Of a stretch of DNA of 64,000 nucleotides, positions 1 to 7,800 are shown in pieces. The stretch lies in the NCBI GenBank assembly GCA_023229575.1, contig JALNYZ010000014.1, positions 1 through 64,000 on the forward strand. The letters are read 5' to 3'. The notes under the pieces were generated by a model, which was not told the origin of the DNA, searched no databases, and saw only the letters and a program-made list of their open reading frames with translations. Numbering within the stretch: the stretch's first letter is position 1; every line of letters starts with the position of its first letter. The DNA comes from Prolixibacteraceae bacterium (lineage in GTDB: Bacteria > Bacteroidota > Bacteroidia > Bacteroidales > Prolixibacteraceae). The position numbers were made by a program, and so were the translations under genes.

Positions 1-114
1 TGGATGATTATTGATAATTCAGAACCACCGTTTCAAATAGTTGCTGAAGGAGTTAAAACAGAAAACATTGAGATTAATAATCAAATCATTTACAATCAAA
101 TAGTAAAACTATGA
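1..114 (+). CDS. C-terminal end of a zeta-toxin-like ATPase (partial)
   Basis: The window opens inside a reading frame that gives 37 residues (starting WMIIDNSEPPFQIVAEG) and stops at 112-114. The pattern of an aromatic-acidic DNS stretch, an IVAEG strand and a closing IYNQ is what I remember from the C-terminus of zeta-toxin/AAA family proteins of Bacteroidota, which phosphorylate UDP-N-acetylglucosamine or act as unspecified P-loop kinases. The P-loop itself lies outside the window, so the call rests on a short tail. The stop codon overlaps the ATG of the next small gene (ATGA at 111-114), as in toxin-antitoxin pairs. Identification is tentative. Confidence 0.45.
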   Translation, partial: WMIIDNSEPPFQIVAEGVKTENIEINNQIIYNQIVKL

Positions 115-272
115 ATAAGGAAAATGTGAAGGATTTGCGCGCAAAAATTCTTCAAGGACTTGAATTAGCTTATAGTCGTTTGTTGTCATCAAAACAAAAA
201 GAGGACGAAGATCTAGTGATTTCGAGAAATGGGAAAGTTGTTAAAGTTAAAGCACGAGATCTTTCAAAGTAG
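111..272 (+). CDS. small protein, probable partner of the zeta-toxin-like gene
   Basis: This 53-residue reading frame starts at the ATG that overlaps the upstream stop by four bases, so the two genes are probably translationally coupled. It begins MNKENVKDLRAKI, is rich in charged residues, and ends with a VISRNGKVVKVKARDLSK segment that would form a short beta hairpin. Small proteins of this kind commonly sit beside zeta-toxin-like ATPases in Bacteroidota; whether it is an antitoxin is inference from position. No other domain is recognisable. Confidence 0.5.
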   Translation: MNKENVKDLRAKILQGLELAYSRLLSSKQKEDEDLVISRNGKVVKVKARDLSK

Positions 273-294
273 TCAGGCACTGGCTACAACAAAC

Positions 295-391
295 GCCAAA
301 TGCCATGCGGGGTCAGAATTTAACCTACATTTCTCCTGCCGGAAACGCAAACAAAACTAAAAAACTTCATAAACCCGCCCGGCACTTGGCG
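295..391. repeat. inverted repeat in front of the HigBA module
   Basis: ACGCCAAATGCC at 295-306 is matched in reverse complement by GGCACTTGGCGT at 380-391 (11 of 12 pairs). Outside the arms lie AAC on the left (290-292) and CGTTAAC on the right (394-402 region). The geometry recalls an integron attC site (AAC ... GTT around imperfect arms), but the canonical GTTRRRY core is not met because GTTAACG breaks the purine run. The remaining intergenic sequence to 436 shows nothing else. Confidence 0.4.
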
Positions 392-436
392 TCGAAACGT
401 TAACGGTAAGTTTTTTGAAAAGTATTACAACCTAAA

Positions 437-468
437 TTTGTTTCCTAATAAAGAAACATTTATATTTG
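437..468 (+). promoter_or_regulatory. Bacteroidota promoter of higBA
   Basis: TTTG at 437-440 and TATATTTG at 461-468 are separated by 20 bases, matching the TTTG/TAnnTTTG consensus of the primary sigma factor in Bacteroidota. The predicted transcript start near 475 is only about ten bases before the ATG at 485, so the leader is very short. Confidence 0.65.
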
Positions 469-484
469 CTGAAATTTTTACGAT

Positions 485-823
485 ATGGCTGGGAAATTTC
501 AAGTTCAGTTTTTAGAAGATGCAGCCGAATTCTTGGATAATCTCGATGAAAAGGCAAGAGAGAAGATTTATTATAATATTCAAAAAGCCAGATTTTCAAG
601 CGATAAGGAACTATTCAAAAAACTGAAAGGAGAAATTTGGGAATTCGGAACATTGTTCAATAAAACCCATTTCAGACTTCTTGCATTTTGGGACAAAACT
701 GGAAAAGCTGAAACAGTTGTTATTTCAACTCACGGAATAATAAAAAAAACAGACAAAACGCCACAGGGAGAAATCGAGAAAGCCGAGAATCTTAGAAAGT
801 TATATTTTGAACTTAAAAGTTAG
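485..823 (+). CDS. higB: RelE/HigB-type toxin (Gp49-like)
   Basis: A 112-residue basic protein of the phage Gp49-like/HigB toxin family: ribosome-dependent mRNA interferases related to RelE. The visible family features are the N-terminal FLEDAAEFLDNL helix, KLKGEIWEFGTLFNKTHFRLLAFWD (strands carrying W and the R of the active-site surface), and the C-terminal VVISTHGIIKKTDKTP segment followed by a helix. Length is normal for the family. The gene has its own promoter and is followed four bases later by a HigA-type antitoxin, the toxin-first order usual for HigBA. Function is assigned from family and context. Confidence 0.8.
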   Translation: MAGKFQVQFLEDAAEFLDNLDEKAREKIYYNIQKARFSSDKELFKKLKGEIWEFGTLFNKTHFRLLAFWDKTGKAETVVISTHGIIKKTDKTPQGEIEKAENLRKLYFELKS

Positions 824-827
824 CCAA

Positions 828-1154
828 ATGAAAAAGGAAGCATTAAAAACATATAGTTTAGACGAAATGTTGGATAAACATATCGGCAAACTTGGAACGC
901 CCAAACGAGAAGTTTTTGAAAGTGAATTGCGCCTTGATTTACTTGGTGAAGCAATCAAACAAGTACGAAAAGAGAGACACTTGACTCAAGAAGAACTTGG
1001 TCAATTAGTGGGTGTAAAGAAAGCTCAGATATCAAAATTAGAAAATAGTTTGACCGATGCACGTTTTGAAACAATTATTAAAGTATTCAAGGCCTTAAAT
1101 GCAAAAGTCAATTTTAATGTTGAACTCCTTAATCAGACTGTTAAAATCGCCTGA
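828..1154 (+). CDS. higA: HigA-type antitoxin, XRE family
   Basis: A 108-residue protein starting at ATG 828, four bases after the higB stop; an in-frame TTG at 807 would lie inside higB and is unlikely. Residues ~50-105 form an XRE/Cro helix-turn-helix (IKQVRKERHLTQEELGQLVG, then KKAQISKLEN), and the N-terminus (YSLDEMLDKHIGKLGTP) is the extension seen in HigA partners of Gp49-like toxins. It should bind and neutralise the toxin and repress the shared promoter. A hairpin begins two bases after the stop. Confidence 0.8.
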   Translation: MKKEALKTYSLDEMLDKHIGKLGTPKREVFESELRLDLLGEAIKQVRKERHLTQEELGQLVGVKKAQISKLENSLTDARFETIIKVFKALNAKVNFNVELLNQTVKIA

Positions 1155-1155
1155 C

Positions 1156-1191
1156 TGCCATTAAACCTACCGTTAACAAAGGTTAGTGGCA
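1156..1191. repeat. palindrome after higA with central GTTAAC
   Basis: TGCCATTAAACCT at 1156-1168 pairs with AGGTTAGTGGCA at 1180-1191 around GTTAAC (1172-1177). It may act as a terminator for higBA, although no T-run follows directly. The same GTTAAC hexamer borders the inverted repeats at 295-391 and 1918-2050, so it may instead mark a cassette boundary. Confidence 0.45.
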
Positions 1192-1272
1192 ACCGTGTGA
1201 ACATTAGTACAAAGTCAAAATGTGAGTCTGAGAATTAGTGATTTTGGCTCTTTTTTTTATCTTTGAGTATGA

Positions 1273-1893
1273 AAAGGCAAACAAGAAAACTACAGTTTCA
1301 GAGAACTTGACCGACAAATTTCTGCCAGTCTTTTTGAGCGGTCAATGATTGGAAACTCAAAACTCTCAACAGTGTTGAGAGAATTCAATCCCGACATAAC
1401 AAATACATTTAAAGACAGTTATATACTTGATTTCTTGAATTTGCCTGAGCCACACAGCGAGAACGAGTTACAGCGTGGACTTGTAAGACAAATGAAAAAA
1501 TTTATTCTTGAACTTGGCAAAGATTTTCTATTCATAGGTGAAGAATACAAATTACAGGTTGGCAACAGTGACTTTTATATAGACCTCTTATTCTTTCACC
1601 GTGGTTTACAATGCCTGGTGGCATTTGAGCTAAAGGTCAACAAGTTCAAGCCGGACCATTTGGGTCAGTTGAATTTTTACTTGGAAGCATTAGATAGAGA
1701 TGTGAAAAAAGCAAATGAAAATCCAAGTATCGGAGTATTATTGTGTAAGGACAAAGACAGTGAAGTTGTTGAATACGCTTTGAGTAGAAGCCTATCTCCA
1801 ACAATGGTGTCTGACTATAAGATACAACTCCCTGACAAGAAATTATTACAACAAAAACTCCACGAACTATTTGATATTGAAGACAATAAATGA
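1273..1893 (+). pseudogene. truncated YhcG/DUF1016-type PD-(D/E)XK nuclease
   Basis: The open frame from 1273 encodes YSFRELDRQISASLFERS followed by the C-terminal DUF1016 nuclease domain (YKLQVGNSDFYIDLLFFHRGLQCLVAFELKV has the D...E-x-K pattern of PD-(D/E)XK enzymes). Intact YhcG-like proteins are about 340-370 residues with an N-terminal winged-helix-like domain; here an in-frame stop at 1270-1272 cuts that domain off. An internal ATG at 1345 could still give a 182-residue protein with the whole nuclease domain. Upstream is a -7-like TATCTTTG at 1258-1265 and an ATG (1269) whose frame stops after 13 codons, so a fusion joint or frameshift lies near 1285. I call it a remnant, with possible residual expression. 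Confidence 0.7.
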
Positions 1894-1917
1894 CCGAACT
1901 ACAGTTGCTTCAGCTAC

Positions 1918-2050
1918 CCGTCAAGTGCGGCAGCAGTGGTTTTCGGTGGGTATCTTTCCGCTCAGGCTGCTTTTCGGCTTGATCCCGAGGATTCGGGACC
2001 CGCAATCCGCCCCTGCGTGTAGCTTCCTACGTTAACTGCCACCCTGACGG
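1918..2050. repeat. imperfect inverted repeat with GTTAAC beside the right arm
   Basis: This gene-free stretch (1894-2113) holds CCGTCAAGTGCGGCAG at 1918-1933 against CTGCCACCCTGACGG at 2036-2050 in reverse complement, with GTTAAC at 2031-2036 next to the right arm. Inside sits a perfect hairpin, TCCCGA/TCGGGA (1983-1998). GC content is visibly higher than in the flanking genes. It is the third such element in the first 2 kb. Confidence 0.4.
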
Positions 2051-2113
2051 ACTTCCTGCAGGCATTCAACATCCAGACAATAAAGCGCACAAATAATATT
2101 TTTTTGAAAAAAA

Positions 2114-2144
2114 TTTGTGGAATAGAAAATCTTGATTATCTTTG
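2114..2144 (+). promoter_or_regulatory. Bacteroidota promoter of the Rrf2 gene
   Basis: TTTG at 2114-2117 and TATCTTTG at 2137-2144 are exactly 19 bases apart, the ideal spacing. A start near 2151 places the leader before ATG 2172 and excludes the upstream TTG at 2142 as start codon. Confidence 0.75.
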
Positions 2145-2171
2145 CAATCTAAATATGTTGAATATATAGTT

Positions 2172-2594
2172 ATGGCTTATTCTCTTTCATTTTCAAAATC
2201 AATACTGGTGCTGGCGTTTATTTCAGATAAAATAAGACGTGGCGAAACCGAATACATCTCAACAAAAGTAATGTCAGAATTGCTCAATATTCCCAAACCA
2301 ACTTTATCAATCATATTCAACAATTTAATACGAGCAGGAATTTTAGAATCAAAAGAGGGTATAAACGGGGGTGTAAGATTTGCTAAAAATGCCGAGCAAA
2401 TAACACTGCTTGACATACTGACTGCTATTGAAAATCAAAAATCACTTTTTCAAACGAGTTTTGAATTGAAAGCAAAAAGTAAAAGACCCGAGAGTATAAA
2501 AAAAGCTGTTATTGAAGCCCTTAATAATGTTGAAGAGGAAATGAAGGATGCTTTAAGTAAAACAACTTTAAAAGATATATTAAATACAGAATAA
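2172..2594 (+). CDS. Rrf2 family transcriptional regulator
   Basis: A 140-residue Rrf2-type winged-helix repressor. The start at 2172 is fixed by the promoter just upstream. Residues ~20-75 form the helix-turn-helix (STKVMSELLNIPKPTLSIIFNNLIRAGILES) and the GINGGVRFAKNAEQITLLDILTAIE wing and helix typical of Rrf2 proteins. The Fe-S cysteine cluster found in IscR and NsrR is absent, so it probably does not sense Fe-S or NO. It is followed 30 bases later by a methyltransferase and a DoxX-like gene, a frequent arrangement in which the regulator responds to an electrophile or redox signal; the actual effector is unknown. Confidence 0.8.
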   Translation: MAYSLSFSKSILVLAFISDKIRRGETEYISTKVMSELLNIPKPTLSIIFNNLIRAGILESKEGINGGVRFAKNAEQITLLDILTAIENQKSLFQTSFELKAKSKRPESIKKAVIEALNNVEEEMKDALSKTTLKDILNTE

Positions 2595-2624
2595 TTTTTT
2601 TGCACCTAACTAAATATACGATAT

Positions 2625-3323
2625 ATGAAGTATAAATATATTGCAATAACAATACTTACTATGACAACACTTACAGTAACAGCACAAAACATGTCCATTT
2701 TTTCAAGAGCGACCAAAAGCGGTTGGTATCCAGAATTTCTCAATCCTGTTATTGATGCAATAACAAGCAACGATAAACAGAAAGAGATCTTAGACATTGG
2801 TACTGGTCCCGGAATGCTTCCTCTAATGTTGATTAAAAAAGATTCAAGCATACAAATAGTCGGTATAGACATTGATTCGGTTATGATTGATGAGGCAAGA
2901 AGAAGGGTTGCTCACAAAAATGTAATGTTTCAACATCAGAAGCTAAACTCATCATTAGAGTTTGCCGACAACCAATTTGATATAGTAACTTTTTGTTCGG
3001 TTCTTTTTTTAGTTGGCGATAGCGTTAAAACAAATTTGATGAATGAAGCCTTAAGAGTTCTGAAACCAAAAGGGAAAATAATAATTCTTACTCCATCAGG
3101 AAGAAAATCAGTTTTATCATCTTTCATAGAAGTGTGGAGGTATAGGTTTTCCTTCAATAATCTCACTTTCCCAATTTGGAAAATTGCTACATCAAGCGGA
3201 GGAAGAAAATGGCAAATACAAAAGTGGTTGGAGCAATACGCAAGAGAGAATCATTTGAATTACAAGAGTTCATTAACATTCAACAACAACGCATCATTAG
3301 AAACAATTTCAAAAAATAAATAA
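2625..3323 (+). CDS. class I SAM-dependent methyltransferase
   Basis: A 232-residue Rossmann-fold methyltransferase. Motif I is EILDIGTGPGMLPLML (about residues 54-69), followed by the acidic D in VGIDIDSVMIDEARRR and by FDIVTFCSVLFLVGD and EALRVLKPKGKIIILTP (motifs for the class I core). The substrate is unknown. The first ~20 residues (MKYKYIAITILTMTTLTVTAQ) look like a signal peptide or single membrane anchor, which is odd for an enzyme using cytosolic SAM; a start at M23 (2691) would remove it, but no internal promoter supports that. It probably shares the Rrf2 promoter and lies 15 bases before the DoxX-like gene. Confidence 0.75.
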   Translation: MKYKYIAITILTMTTLTVTAQNMSIFSRATKSGWYPEFLNPVIDAITSNDKQKEILDIGTGPGMLPLMLIKKDSSIQIVGIDIDSVMIDEARRRVAHKNVMFQHQKLNSSLEFADNQFDIVTFCSVLFLVGDSVKTNLMNEALRVLKPKGKIIILTPSGRKSVLSSFIEVWRYRFSFNNLTFPIWKIATSSGGRKWQIQKWLEQYARENHLNYKSSLTFNNNASLETISKNK

Positions 3324-3338
3324 TTAAAAACAAAAAAA

Positions 3339-3632
3339 ATGAACACTACACTTTGGATTATGCAAGGCATAGTTGCCACAGCTTTAACAGCATCGGGTTT
3401 AATAATTATGTTGATGTCGAAAGAAAAATTAGCAACAAAATTATCATGGGTAAAAGAGTATTCGGACGGCATGAGATACTTTATTTGTTCTTCGAAAATT
3501 TTAGGAGCAGTTGGTTTGATACTTCCAATGTATTTAAACATACTTCCAATAATCACTCCTATTGCCGCATGTTGCATAATGGGTGAAAAATCCGTAACAA
3601 TTTGGCGGTATCACAAATTGTATTTACTTTAG
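3339..3632 (+). pseudogene. DoxX-like membrane protein, probably frameshifted
   Basis: The 97-residue frame has the look of small DoxX-like proteins: WIMQGIVATALTASGLIIML (first membrane helix), KLSWVKEYSDGMRYF, and ILGAVGLILPMYLNILPIITPIAA (second helix and the conserved ILP-x-L-TPLAA region). After residue ~80 it turns into an unrelated tail (GEKSVTIWRYHKLYLL). The fourth helix that should follow is visible in another frame at 3602-3652 (AVSQIVFTLVIYFIHMK), so a frameshift between about 3580 and 3602 is likely. That shifted frame runs straight into the antitoxin gene at 3650. Family assignment is moderate. Confidence 0.5.
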
Positions 3633-3649
3633 TGATATATTTTATTCAC

Positions 3650-3889
3650 ATGAAAACATTGTCATTAAAACTCGAAGATCAAATCTTCAACGATGCAGAA
3701 GGTGTAATCTCGAAAATCAACAAGAATAGGAATCGATATATCAATGAAGCTGTTGATTTCTATAACCATTATAACAAAAGGAAAATTCTTGCTTCAAAAT
3801 TGGCCAAAGAATCAAAGCTAGTCCGGCAGGAATCAATGTCAGTATTGGCCGAATTTGAATTGATTAGTCATGAAGATAAAACAGTTTGA
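3650..3889 (+). CDS. MazE/PemI-type antitoxin
   Basis: A 79-residue protein starting at ATG 3650; the open frame continues upstream only because it picks up the shifted end of the DoxX-like gene. The N-terminal MKTLSLKLEDQIFNDAEGVI and RYINEAVDFYN segments resemble a ribbon-helix-helix DNA-binding fold, with a disordered toxin-binding tail. Its last 20 bases overlap the PemK-type toxin gene, the usual antitoxin-first arrangement with translational coupling. It should neutralise the toxin and autoregulate the pair. Confidence 0.7.
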   Translation: MKTLSLKLEDQIFNDAEGVISKINKNRNRYINEAVDFYNHYNKRKILASKLAKESKLVRQESMSVLAEFELISHEDKTV

Positions 3890-4214
3890 TGTTTGGACTG
3901 CTGATTTGAATCCCCAGCTTGGAACCGAACCTGGTAAGATCAGGCCTGTCTTGGTAATTCAGACCGATCTGCTTAATTCAATTCATCCCTCAACAATAAT
4001 TTGCCCTATTACGACAAATGTTGTTAAAGAGAGTGATGTTTTGAGAGTACACATGAAAAAGGGTGTTTCAAACATGCAGAAACCATCTGATTTAATGATT
4101 GATCAAATCAGGGCAATTGACAATAAACGATTCGTGCAAAAAATCGGGGAGCTTCCGGTAGATTTAAGAAAAACCGTAACTGAAAATCTAAAGATAATAC
4201 TAGACTTAGAGTGA
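3870..4214 (+). CDS. PemK/MazF-type endoribonuclease toxin
   Basis: A 114-residue MazF/PemK toxin: KQFDVWTADLNPQLGTEPGKIRPVLVIQTD contains the conserved G-x-E-x-x-K-x-RP-V-L motif, STIICPITTNV supplies the second motif, and PSDLMIDQIRAIDNKRF the DQIR motif near the third strand. Such toxins cleave mRNA at short sequences, independent of the ribosome. Start ATG 3870 lies inside the antitoxin gene. Length and motifs are complete, so the toxin looks functional. The two TA pairs in 4 kb mark this end as an accessory region. Confidence 0.85.
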   Translation: MKIKQFDVWTADLNPQLGTEPGKIRPVLVIQTDLLNSIHPSTIICPITTNVVKESDVLRVHMKKGVSNMQKPSDLMIDQIRAIDNKRFVQKIGELPVDLRKTVTENLKIILDLE

Positions 4215-4311
4215 CCCTTCACCTGCTATCAAAGGTTACGCAGCAAAAGCGGTATCGATGCGAAACCATCCGGCAAACATGTTGGCGAAATTGTCCTGGT
4301 GGACACGGGCT

Positions 4312-4800
4312 TTATCCTTCTTCAAAAAATGCATCCACTCCCGGATAATCGAACTCCGTCATCGCTTTTTCAAGGGGGAAGAGAAAAAACCTGCACTTCG
4401 AGGTAGCACATACAGTTCCATCACTACTCAAAAGTTTCCCTTCAACAATTGCCATCCGGCTGGTCTGTTCAATCAACCTGGCCCTTAAAGTTATCTCGCC
4501 ATCGCTTAACAGTACAGCCTTCCGGTAACTAATCTCCATAGAGGTGGTGACCCCAACGGTTTTGCATAATGTTTGTACAACCCAGCTACAGAGCTCATCG
4601 AGAAGCGCTGCCTGAATTCCTCCATGCAAAACATTTCTGAACCCTTCGGTCCATCTTTGCGGATTCCATTTGGCTATTACCTCTTCCCCATCCAATTCAA
4701 ATTTTAATTGCAAGCCCTTTTCATTGGTGGGCGAACACCCAAAACAGTTGTACCCTCTCCGGGGCGATGTTATGTAAGGGTTGGTTATCTTTTTTATCAT
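4312..4800 (-). CDS. PaaI family hotdog thioesterase
   Basis: A 162-residue single-hotdog protein. NCFGCSPTNEKGLQLKFELDGE and NVLHGGIQAALLDELCSWV carry the H-G-G-x-x-x-x-x-x-D/E signature of PaaI-type acyl-CoA thioesterases, and the C-terminal beta sheet (TTSMEISYRKAVLLSDGEITL, then IVEGKLLSSDGTVCATSKCRF) is complete. It should hydrolyse an acyl- or aryl-CoA thioester in the cytosol; the substrate cannot be told from sequence. It lies 64 bases downstream of the large helicase gene on the same strand and may be co-transcribed. Between 4215 and 4311 no gene is seen. Confidence 0.8.
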   Translation of the reverse strand: MIKKITNPYITSPRRGYNCFGCSPTNEKGLQLKFELDGEEVIAKWNPQRWTEGFRNVLHGGIQAALLDELCSWVVQTLCKTVGVTTSMEISYRKAVLLSDGEITLRARLIEQTSRMAIVEGKLLSSDGTVCATSKCRFFLFPLEKAMTEFDYPGVDAFFEEG

Positions 4801-4864
4801 TTTACTATCTTATTATGCAATGTCGTGAGTTAATATCCCCTTTGCGTCCATTTGTGGTTAAATT

Positions 4865-7800
4865 TTAAAAATCAACCTGTACCACCTCATTCTTTTGAAG
4901 ATACCAGATGTTTCCTTCGCATGAGGTATAGCCCATTTTTTTCAGATCGATCAGGTATCCCTTCATCTGGCGAATATCCTTGTCAGATTTTTCGCCGGTC
5001 TTGTAGTCAATCACGATGGCTGAATTATCCCTCAGCAGAACACGGTCGGGCCGGTGTCTGGATTCGCCAACACGCAAAATATCACGTTCGGTCAGCACAC
5101 GCCACCTATCTGAAAACCAATTGGCATAAGGTTCCTCCTTTAGCAATTCATCAATTTTTGTATAAATTTCTTTGCCCTCCCAAAAGTTCAGCGCCCCGGA
5201 AACAACCATATGACTGACAGCATCTTCCACATCTTTCCTGGTTTTAATTTTCTCAAAAATCTGGTGCATGAGTGTGCCCTTGTTGATCTTTTCAGCCTGT
5301 CTGTTGCCGGTCAATTGAAAATAATCCTTGCTGTGCAACCTTATTTTCATCCTGTTGCTACTCGAACTGAGTAAAAGCGGATCGTTTGGCCTGTTGTTCG
5401 TGGCTGTTAATTCCCTTTCAGGTATGCTTTCCATTGATCCAATTTCAAAAATTTTACGGTCCGAATCCCAGAACTTGCCAAAATCGAAGTATTTCTCCTG
5501 ATCGATGCTGTCCAAAAGCCGAGGGTGTTCTATTAAGGTTTGCACCAATTCGGCAACGTTTCCGGGCTTTTTGATCTCCTCCTTGTAAGGCATGATAATG
5601 AACAGGTTATTGATCGCCCGTGTGGCAGCCACATAAAGTAAATTGAGGTTATCCAGGATACTGTACAAAAACTCTTTGTTGTAGTCGTAGGAGAAAATTG
5701 AATTTTTGAGACTGCTATCACATTTTAACAAAACCATTTTCATGTAGTTAAATGGTTCAATCTCCGGGATTGACCAGATGTAAGGCAACTTCCGGGGGTT
5801 CAATCCAACCTCCCAATTGCAGAACGGGATGAAGACGGTCGGATATTCGAGCCCTTTGGATTGGTGAATGGAGGAGATCCTAATAAAATTCTGAATGTTC
5901 GTGAGATTGAGCGTTTTGTTGCTTCCACTTGCCTCCCACCACTCCAGAAATCCGGCAATTCCACCGAAATCGTCCCTTCCATATTCCAGCACCATATCTA
6001 AAAATGCCTGTAAAAACAGCTTTTCCCCGACAATTGTTCCTAGTTCAAAATGATCAACGATGGAAACTGCCAACTCGTAAAGTGGTAATGCAAGAATCCC
6101 TGTGACAAATTCGGCATTGGGATCTTCATCCAACCATTTTTTGAAAAGATCGGGAAGCAAAGCACCTGGATCGAATAACCCATGCAAGTCTATCTGCAAT
6201 TCATTCCCTTCAGTCATTCTTCCCGGTTTCAAAATCCGATAATAAGCATACAAAATCTCGGCCCTTACCTTTTGAGTCTCGTTGCGGGTAAAAAACCGAA
6301 AGAAATTTACCACAAACCTCACTACCTGAGACTGCCCGATTTTAAGCGTGTCACTGGTAATGACATCGTATATGCATCCCGGTTGCGGATCACTCTTTTT
6401 CCGTTCCCAAAGCGCTTTGGCGATCATACCGGCTTCAGAATTTTCCCTTACCAGGATGGTGATCCCATCGGCCTTTACGCCTGATTTTTGAACCTCCTCC
6501 AACTGCCCGATCAAATGGACCATGGCCAGCTCCCTGAAACCGCTTTTGTATTTTACCTCTACAGCATCGACAAAGGTTATTTTCACATGCCCTTCGGGTT
6601 TCCCGGGATGCGAACAAATTTGGTATGGATCACCGTAAGCCTGAGATATAACCCCATGTAGATCATTGTATTGATCTCCTGTAGTTTCCTCTTCAAACCA
6701 ACGGTCCAAAAAAGCAGAAGAGCTCCAAAAGAGGGTATTGTTAAAATCTACAATATTTTTTCTGCTCCTCCAATTCTTGTCAAGGACCTCTTCCTTAACC
6801 CGTTGATGGCTCAAATCACGGACAAGTTGATTGGCCAGCAAATTCCAGTCCCCATTTCTCCACCTATAGATGGATTGCTTGACATCGCCAACAACCAGCG
6901 ATGAATAACCCGAAGCGAGCGCATTTTCTATGAGGGGTTTAAAGTTGTACCATTGCTGTACTGAGGTATCCTGAAATTCATCCAGCATAAAATGATGGTA
7001 GATCAGGCCCACTTTTTCATAAATATACGGTGTATCATTCCCTTCAATGATCTTCCCAATCATTCTTCCGGTATCACTTAACAAGACTCTATTGTTCTCC
7101 TTCAATACCTCTTTTATTTTCAAGGTAATATTTCCCAATAGTCCAAAAGGATAGATGTTTTTCAATATAGCCAGTGCGCTGTTTATTTTCGGAATTTCTA
7201 CCGACAAACTATCAACTGCCTCCTTTAAAAACCGGTTTAATCCGCCATGGTAAACGGCTTCGATCTGAGCCTTCGTCTCAGCCGTATCTGTCTTTTTATA
7301 CCAATTCTCAGGTCGGTCAATGGCTTCAAGAACGGTTTTGGTAGGTTCCTCAAATTTACCATTGCGTAGTTTGTAAAAAATATTGACAAAAGTATTTTTC
7401 CCTCCTTTAAATTGATCAATGGTCAAACCTGATCGCAGAATCAGTTCGATGGCTTCCTGACCTATCTTTCTTAATCTATCATCCGCTTCCAAGGCAACTT
7501 GCCTTATCGTTTGAACATAGAGGCTTAGGCTCTCCTTACCTGCCAAAGACTCCGCAAATTCATCGCCAAAAATTTTGAACGCCTCCTTTTCGACCTCTTT
7601 CCCGAATTTTAGAAGCTCCTGCCTGAAATCCCAACTTCTCCCCTCCTCCAGATTTTCCTCAAGAAAAAGGATCATCCAGTCCATCAACAAGGCGTTCCCT
7701 TCAATTTCCTGAAACAGAAGGTCAATTGCCTCTTCCAAAGCCTGCCGATTGTCAATCTCCGTATGGAAGGAAGCATTCAGCCGGATCTCCCGGGCAAAAG

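Noticed and set aside
273..2050. Canonical integron attC sites
   Set aside because: The arms and AAC/GTT bases are suggestive, but the core GTTAAC does not fit GTTRRRY and no integrase is in the window; kept only as cassette-like repeats.
4215..4311. A minus-strand frame reading KDKARVHQDNFANMFAGWF downstream of the thioesterase
   Set aside because: Only about 29 codons, no family recognised, and it overlaps the thioesterase end in another frame; could be chance.
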